A DNA stretch of 64,000 bases from JANQPX01 sp039197065 (GTDB taxonomy: Bacteria; Pseudomonadota; Alphaproteobacteria; Geminicoccales; Geminicoccaceae), in assembly GCA_039197065.1 (NCBI GenBank), contig JBCCUL010000024.1, positions 1 to 64,000 on the forward strand, written 5' to 3'. The translations under genes were made by a program, and so were the position numbers. Of this stretch, positions 61,021 to 64,000 are shown in pieces; positions within the stretch are counted from its first letter, which is position 1, and every line of letters starts with the position of its first letter. Under the pieces are notes generated by a model. That model worked only from the letters and a program-made list of their open reading frames with translations. It made no database searches and was not told the DNA's origin.

Positions 61021-62001
61021 TTGCGTTCGGCACGATCCATCATCGGCCTTGCTGTCCTGATCCTGTTCACAGGATTCGGCCTCACCGCCTGCCGGGATGA
61101 TGCGGCGTGGAGTCGTTCGATCGGTGTCGATGATGGCAACCGCGTCAGTCAGATCCGGCCGGCCTCGAGAACGGTCAGCGATCGTCAGCGGGAGCGGCGA
61201 AGTGCCGCTCGCCGTGATCGCACCAGCCGGCGTCTGGGACGAGGTGCTGGCAATCTTCTACCACATTTTGCCGACTATGCCGTTCATGAAACCGGCTTCA
61301 GCACGACCAGGTTCAAGCGTGCGCATGGCAGCTTGACGGTCGAATTGGTCGATGATTGTGGCGATTGGACGTTGCAGGAGAAGTGGGATCTCAATCTCCA
61401 TGATCAGGAAGATGTCGCCCATGAGAGCAATCTTCTTTACCGCGCCTCCGAGATCAGGTCCGCTGATAAATTCGTCTTCGCCTATAGCAAGGAGCACCTT
61501 GGCGAGCGCACCGATTTCATTGGCGATGTGATCGCGATCGACGGCGGTTTCATGGCGCGGTTTCAGGTTCCTGAGATCCCCGATCTGTTCCTGCCCGATG
61601 ACCTGACCTTTCCCGTGACGCATCTGCGCCAGACCTTATCCGAGGCGAGAGGCCGGGAGACCGCGTTCGAGACCACGGTTTTCGATGGCGGCAACAACTT
61701 CCCCTACCGCGCTGTGACCACGGTGGGACGGCAGCTGCGCTCTGATGACCGGAACCCGAGGGTTGCTGCAGCTCGGACGGAGTTGGACACGAGGACATCG
61801 GATCGGCTGCCGGACGGGCGTCACTGGCCGGTGCGAATTGAGTACTTCCCGCTTGACGATGCTTATGCGCCCCCGGTCTTTACTCGCGAATTTCTGCTGC
61901 ATGAGACCGGCATCGTGCTCAGCTTTCATTTCGACTACGGGGACGTTCAGATGGATGCGCGCCTGAAGACGCTCGATATCCGCGAGGGTGGACGATGTTA
62001 G
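61021..62001 (+). CDS. DUF1849 (EipB-like) envelope lipoprotein
   Basis: A 326-residue lipoprotein (lipobox GLTA-C near residue 24) with a C-terminal region like DUF1849/EipB, a periplasmic beta-barrel protein required for envelope integrity in Brucella: LLPHFADYAVHETG, GSLTVELVDDCGDWTLQEKW, and DFGNNFP-like and DYGDVQMDARLKTLDI segments. Residues about 40-75 are unusually Arg/Ser-rich, raising the possibility of a frameshift upstream of the domain (see findings). TTG start with AGGAGGAG seven bases upstream. Confidence 0.75.
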   Translation: MRSARSIIGLAVLILFTGFGLTACRDDAAWSRSIGVDDGNRVSQIRPASRTVSDRQRERRSAARRDRTSRRLGRGAGNLLPHFADYAVHETGFSTTRFKRAHGSLTVELVDDCGDWTLQEKWDLNLHDQEDVAHESNLLYRASEIRSADKFVFAYSKEHLGERTDFIGDVIAIDGGFMARFQVPEIPDLFLPDDLTFPVTHLRQTLSEARGRETAFETTVFDGGNNFPYRAVTTVGRQLRSDDRNPRVAAARTELDTRTSDRLPDGRHWPVRIEYFPLDDAYAPPVFTREFLLHETGIVLSFHFDYGDVQMDARLKTLDIREGGRC

Positions 62002-62128
62002 GACTAAATCGGCCGCATCTGCCGGGTAATGCGTTCTCGTTCGGTGGCACCGAGATAATCGATGGATGTTACGGTCCCGCGAATGGTCTCGCGGTTATTC
62101 TTGCCTCCCCAGCCGATGCGATGTTGCG

Positions 62129-62866
62129 ATGACGGAACGGCCCGATTTCCCCCCCGCTTTCAGTCCCTATGCCATCACCGCCGATCTGGATCCGTTCGAA
62201 CGCGCGATCGAGATGGCCGATGAGGGCGTCGATGCCGGAACCTTGCTCTGGAGTGCGAGGCAGGATGTCTATGAATGCGCGGTCGTCCTTGCGCCCGAGA
62301 ATTCACTGGAGATGTCCCTGCCGGTCGTGCTTGCTGCGAGCCTCGGTCTTGGCGATGCCTTGGGTGCGCTTATCCCACCGGTCATCGCTGTCACATTCGG
62401 CTGGCCGCATCGCATCGAGATGAATGGCGGCATCGTTGGCCGAGTTCGCCTGATCATTTCCGATACGCCGAACCCGACGGCCATCCCTGACTGGCTGGTT
62501 ATCGGGTTCAACGTCGCCAATTCCGGCCATTGGCGCCATGGCGCCAAGGGCGGGCAGCATGTCACGACCCTTAACGAGGAAGGCTGCCAGGTCGATCTGC
62601 TCGACCTTCTGGAAGCGTTCAGCCGCCACTTCCTTGCCTGGATCAATCGCTGGCAGGGCGACGGCGTGCAGCCGGTGCAGCAGGCCTGGATGAGCAGAAC
62701 GCTTGAAGTCGGCAAGTCGGTCAAGATCGATCTCGGCGGTCGGGTTCGCGAGGGAACCTTCAAGGGCCTGAACGAGCAGTGCGGGCTCGAGCTCGTCGAC
62801 AACGGTCGACACCACGTCATCCCCCTCGACGCGGCGATCCAGACGTCGCGACAGGGTATTGCATGA
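62129..62866 (+). CDS. Biotin/lipoate A/B protein ligase family protein
   Basis: A 245-residue protein of the lipoate/biotin ligase superfamily with a C-terminal DUF4444-like domain: SLPVVLAASLGLGDALG, FGWPHRIEMNGGIVGRVRLI, WLVIGFNVAN, and the C-terminal SVKIDLGGRVREGTFKGLNE, which resembles the small biotin-repressor-type domain. Whether it still transfers a lipoyl or biotinyl group is uncertain. It is followed 12 bp later by a DUF6352-like gene, a pairing I recall from other alphaproteobacteria. Confidence 0.75.
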   Translation: MTERPDFPPAFSPYAITADLDPFERAIEMADEGVDAGTLLWSARQDVYECAVVLAPENSLEMSLPVVLAASLGLGDALGALIPPVIAVTFGWPHRIEMNGGIVGRVRLIISDTPNPTAIPDWLVIGFNVANSGHWRHGAKGGQHVTTLNEEGCQVDLLDLLEAFSRHFLAWINRWQGDGVQPVQQAWMSRTLEVGKSVKIDLGGRVREGTFKGLNEQCGLELVDNGRHHVIPLDAAIQTSRQGIA

Positions 62867-62878
62867 TCGGCATCCGGC

Positions 62879-63892
62879 ATGGCTGACTTCTGGCGAAGCG
62901 CAGGCTGGCAGCTGGTCGAACCTGCCGAAGGCGGACGCATTAAGGCAAGTGACGACTGGCTGCGCGCCTATCTTTTCCGGCCCGAGCTGGCGCCGGTCGA
63001 GGAATCTTGCCCTGAAGAGCGGGCGCTGCATGCAAAGCTGATCGAGGCGCCTGGAGCCGAGTTCGATGAGAGCGCCCTCGAGCGTCTGTCCGACGTCGAT
63101 GTTCGCAGCAATTACCGGATCTATCGGAACTACCGCGACAGAATGCTTGCCAAGCCGTCGATCGAGGCCGGCTATCTCGACATGATCGAGAACGGCATCG
63201 AAGGCACCCCGCCGCTGTTTCTCGATCAACTCGTCCATCTGCTGCTTCGGCATATCCTTCGGGACTGCGCCGATCCGATCCGCCTCCGGGCCGCCGAGCT
63301 TTTGTTTCGAACGCAGAATGTGTCGATCCAGGATGGGCGCGTGATGCTCGCCGACGAGGAAACGGTCGAAATGCACGCCTCCGGTCAGGGTTTCGGCTCC
63401 CTCGGCAGGCTTTTGGTGCAGGCGGAAACCAAGCTTGCCAGCGTCGATCTCGATGTGCTCGACGAGGATAACGCCGACGGCTACTGGCAACGCAGCGATC
63501 GCTTCGACACGGTGCTCGACCTCGGCTTTACCCGCCCCGGTCTCGATGGTTTCTGCCGGGTTCTCGAAGCTTGGGTAGCCCATTTGCGCGGCGTCGATGT
63601 GCGCATTCAGCCGGTCCAGCAGATCAGTGACGAAAAATGGAGCTGGCATATCGGTCTGGATGCCGAAGCCAATGCCTTCCTGAACGATCTCTATGGCGGC
63701 GAGGATATCGACGAAGCGCGGCGCGCGCGCCTGCTCAGCCTGTTTCGCCTGGATTTCGTCGATCCTGCCGACATGCTGGAGCGGGTACGCGGCCGGCCGG
63801 TCTATCTCGGGCTGATGATGACCGAAGGCGAGCGCTTGACTGTCAAACCGCAGAACATCCTGGCCAACCTACCCCTCGCAGCCCGTTCCTGA
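62879..63892 (+). CDS. DUF6352-like protein
   Basis: A 337-residue soluble, mainly helical protein resembling DUF6352 (FWRSAGWQLVEPAEGGRIKASDDWLRAYLFRPE at the start, with RALHAKLIE). It has no recognised catalytic motif. It is closely linked to the ligase-like gene upstream, suggesting a shared protein-modification process. The two-box 3'-end element follows its stop. Confidence 0.75.
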   Translation: MADFWRSAGWQLVEPAEGGRIKASDDWLRAYLFRPELAPVEESCPEERALHAKLIEAPGAEFDESALERLSDVDVRSNYRIYRNYRDRMLAKPSIEAGYLDMIENGIEGTPPLFLDQLVHLLLRHILRDCADPIRLRAAELLFRTQNVSIQDGRVMLADEETVEMHASGQGFGSLGRLLVQAETKLASVDLDVLDEDNADGYWQRSDRFDTVLDLGFTRPGLDGFCRVLEAWVAHLRGVDVRIQPVQQISDEKWSWHIGLDAEANAFLNDLYGGEDIDEARRARLLSLFRLDFVDPADMLERVRGRPVYLGLMMTEGERLTVKPQNILANLPLAARS

Positions 63893-63896
63893 TCAG

Positions 63897-63960
63897 GTGG
63901 TGTGACCACGTCATTGACTATCCACGATCTGGTCCCAAGCCTTCGTTTTTGAGACGAACC
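63897..63960 (+). repeat. Two-box 3'-end element, copy E (first box only)
   Basis: GTGGTGTGACCAC (63897-63909) starts four bases after the DUF6352-like stop codon and is followed by TCATTGACT as in copy A. A second GACGGTATGCCGCC box is not found in the next 90 bases, so this copy is truncated or diverged. Confidence 0.65.
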
Positions 63961-64000
63961 GCTTTAGCGTGAGGGTAGTAATGTCCATGATCGGGCTCCG

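Noticed and set aside
1..64000. tRNA and rRNA genes, CRISPR arrays, intact insertion sequences, integrases
   Set aside because: None seen on either strand; repeats here are palindromic elements without a transposase.

Overview
This window is chromosomal DNA from a GC-rich alphaproteobacterium, most like a member of the Hyphomicrobiales (Rhizobiales) or a close relative. The evidence is the gene order ffs-dnaX-ybaB-recR-def-fmt-truA, the operon rpiB-nrdR-ribD-ribE-ribH-nusB-thiL, a membrane-sector ATP synthase operon (atpI-atpB-atpE-b'-b) separate from F1, a COQ9 family gene, a fused indolepyruvate oxidoreductase, a DUF1849 envelope protein, CtrA-type boxes (TTAA-N7-TTAA) and CTAG-ended palindromic repeats. 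The species cannot be named from the sequence. No rRNA, tRNA, CRISPR array, integrase or intact insertion sequence was seen.

Layout. 1-6.9 kb: a lipoprotein, then a minus-strand housekeeping block for tRNA modification, formyl-Met handling and DNA replication/repair, headed by the SRP RNA, with nudC divergent. 7-11.6 kb: palindromic repeats, an adenylate-cyclase/TPR protein, a double cold-shock protein, exonuclease III and AdoMet decarboxylase. 11.6-13.3 kb: an accessory island with a probable polymorphic toxin and its immunity gene. 13.4-16.5 kb: a sulfatase-modifying-factor-like lipoprotein, coq9, a second deformylase, rpsU and an OsmC protein. 16.8-20.1 kb: a periplasmic binding protein next to a membrane GGDEF-EAL protein, a likely c-di-GMP sensing pair. 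20.2-26.6 kb: methyltransferase, sulfite-oxidase-like enzyme, FAH-family enzyme, Rieske oxygenase with a small partner, Sel1 lipoprotein. 26.8-29.4 kb: ATP synthase Fo. 29.5-37.8 kb: GST, methyltransferase, repeat cluster, an SDR divergent from a two-part UxaA-type dehydratase, GNAT, glycosyltransferase and an AT-rich accessory gene. 37.9-43.6 kb: fused indolepyruvate ferredoxin oxidoreductase and several envelope proteins. 43.8-48.5 kb: riboflavin/thiamine operon. 48.6-53.8 kb: Calx-beta protein, SH3-BMP binding protein, Zn-alcohol dehydrogenase, HD phosphohydrolase and a small membrane protein behind a CtrA box. 53.9-57.7 kb: gatCAB with divergent ruvX. 57.7-63.9 kb: TadG-like protein, aminotransferase, DUF1849 lipoprotein, lipoate-ligase-like protein and a DUF6352-like protein.

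The most unusual signal is non-coding. A two-box element (GTGGTGTGACCAC, then about 32 nt, then GACGGTATGCCGCC) occurs five times, always at the stop codon of a gene and always in that gene's orientation; four copies carry both boxes. Two further families of palindromic repeats occur between genes: an 80-82 nt hairpin with compensatory changes, and longer elements bounded by CTAGAGC and GCTCTAG. Many real genes here start with TTG or GTG, and starts were chosen from ribosome binding sites and family length.
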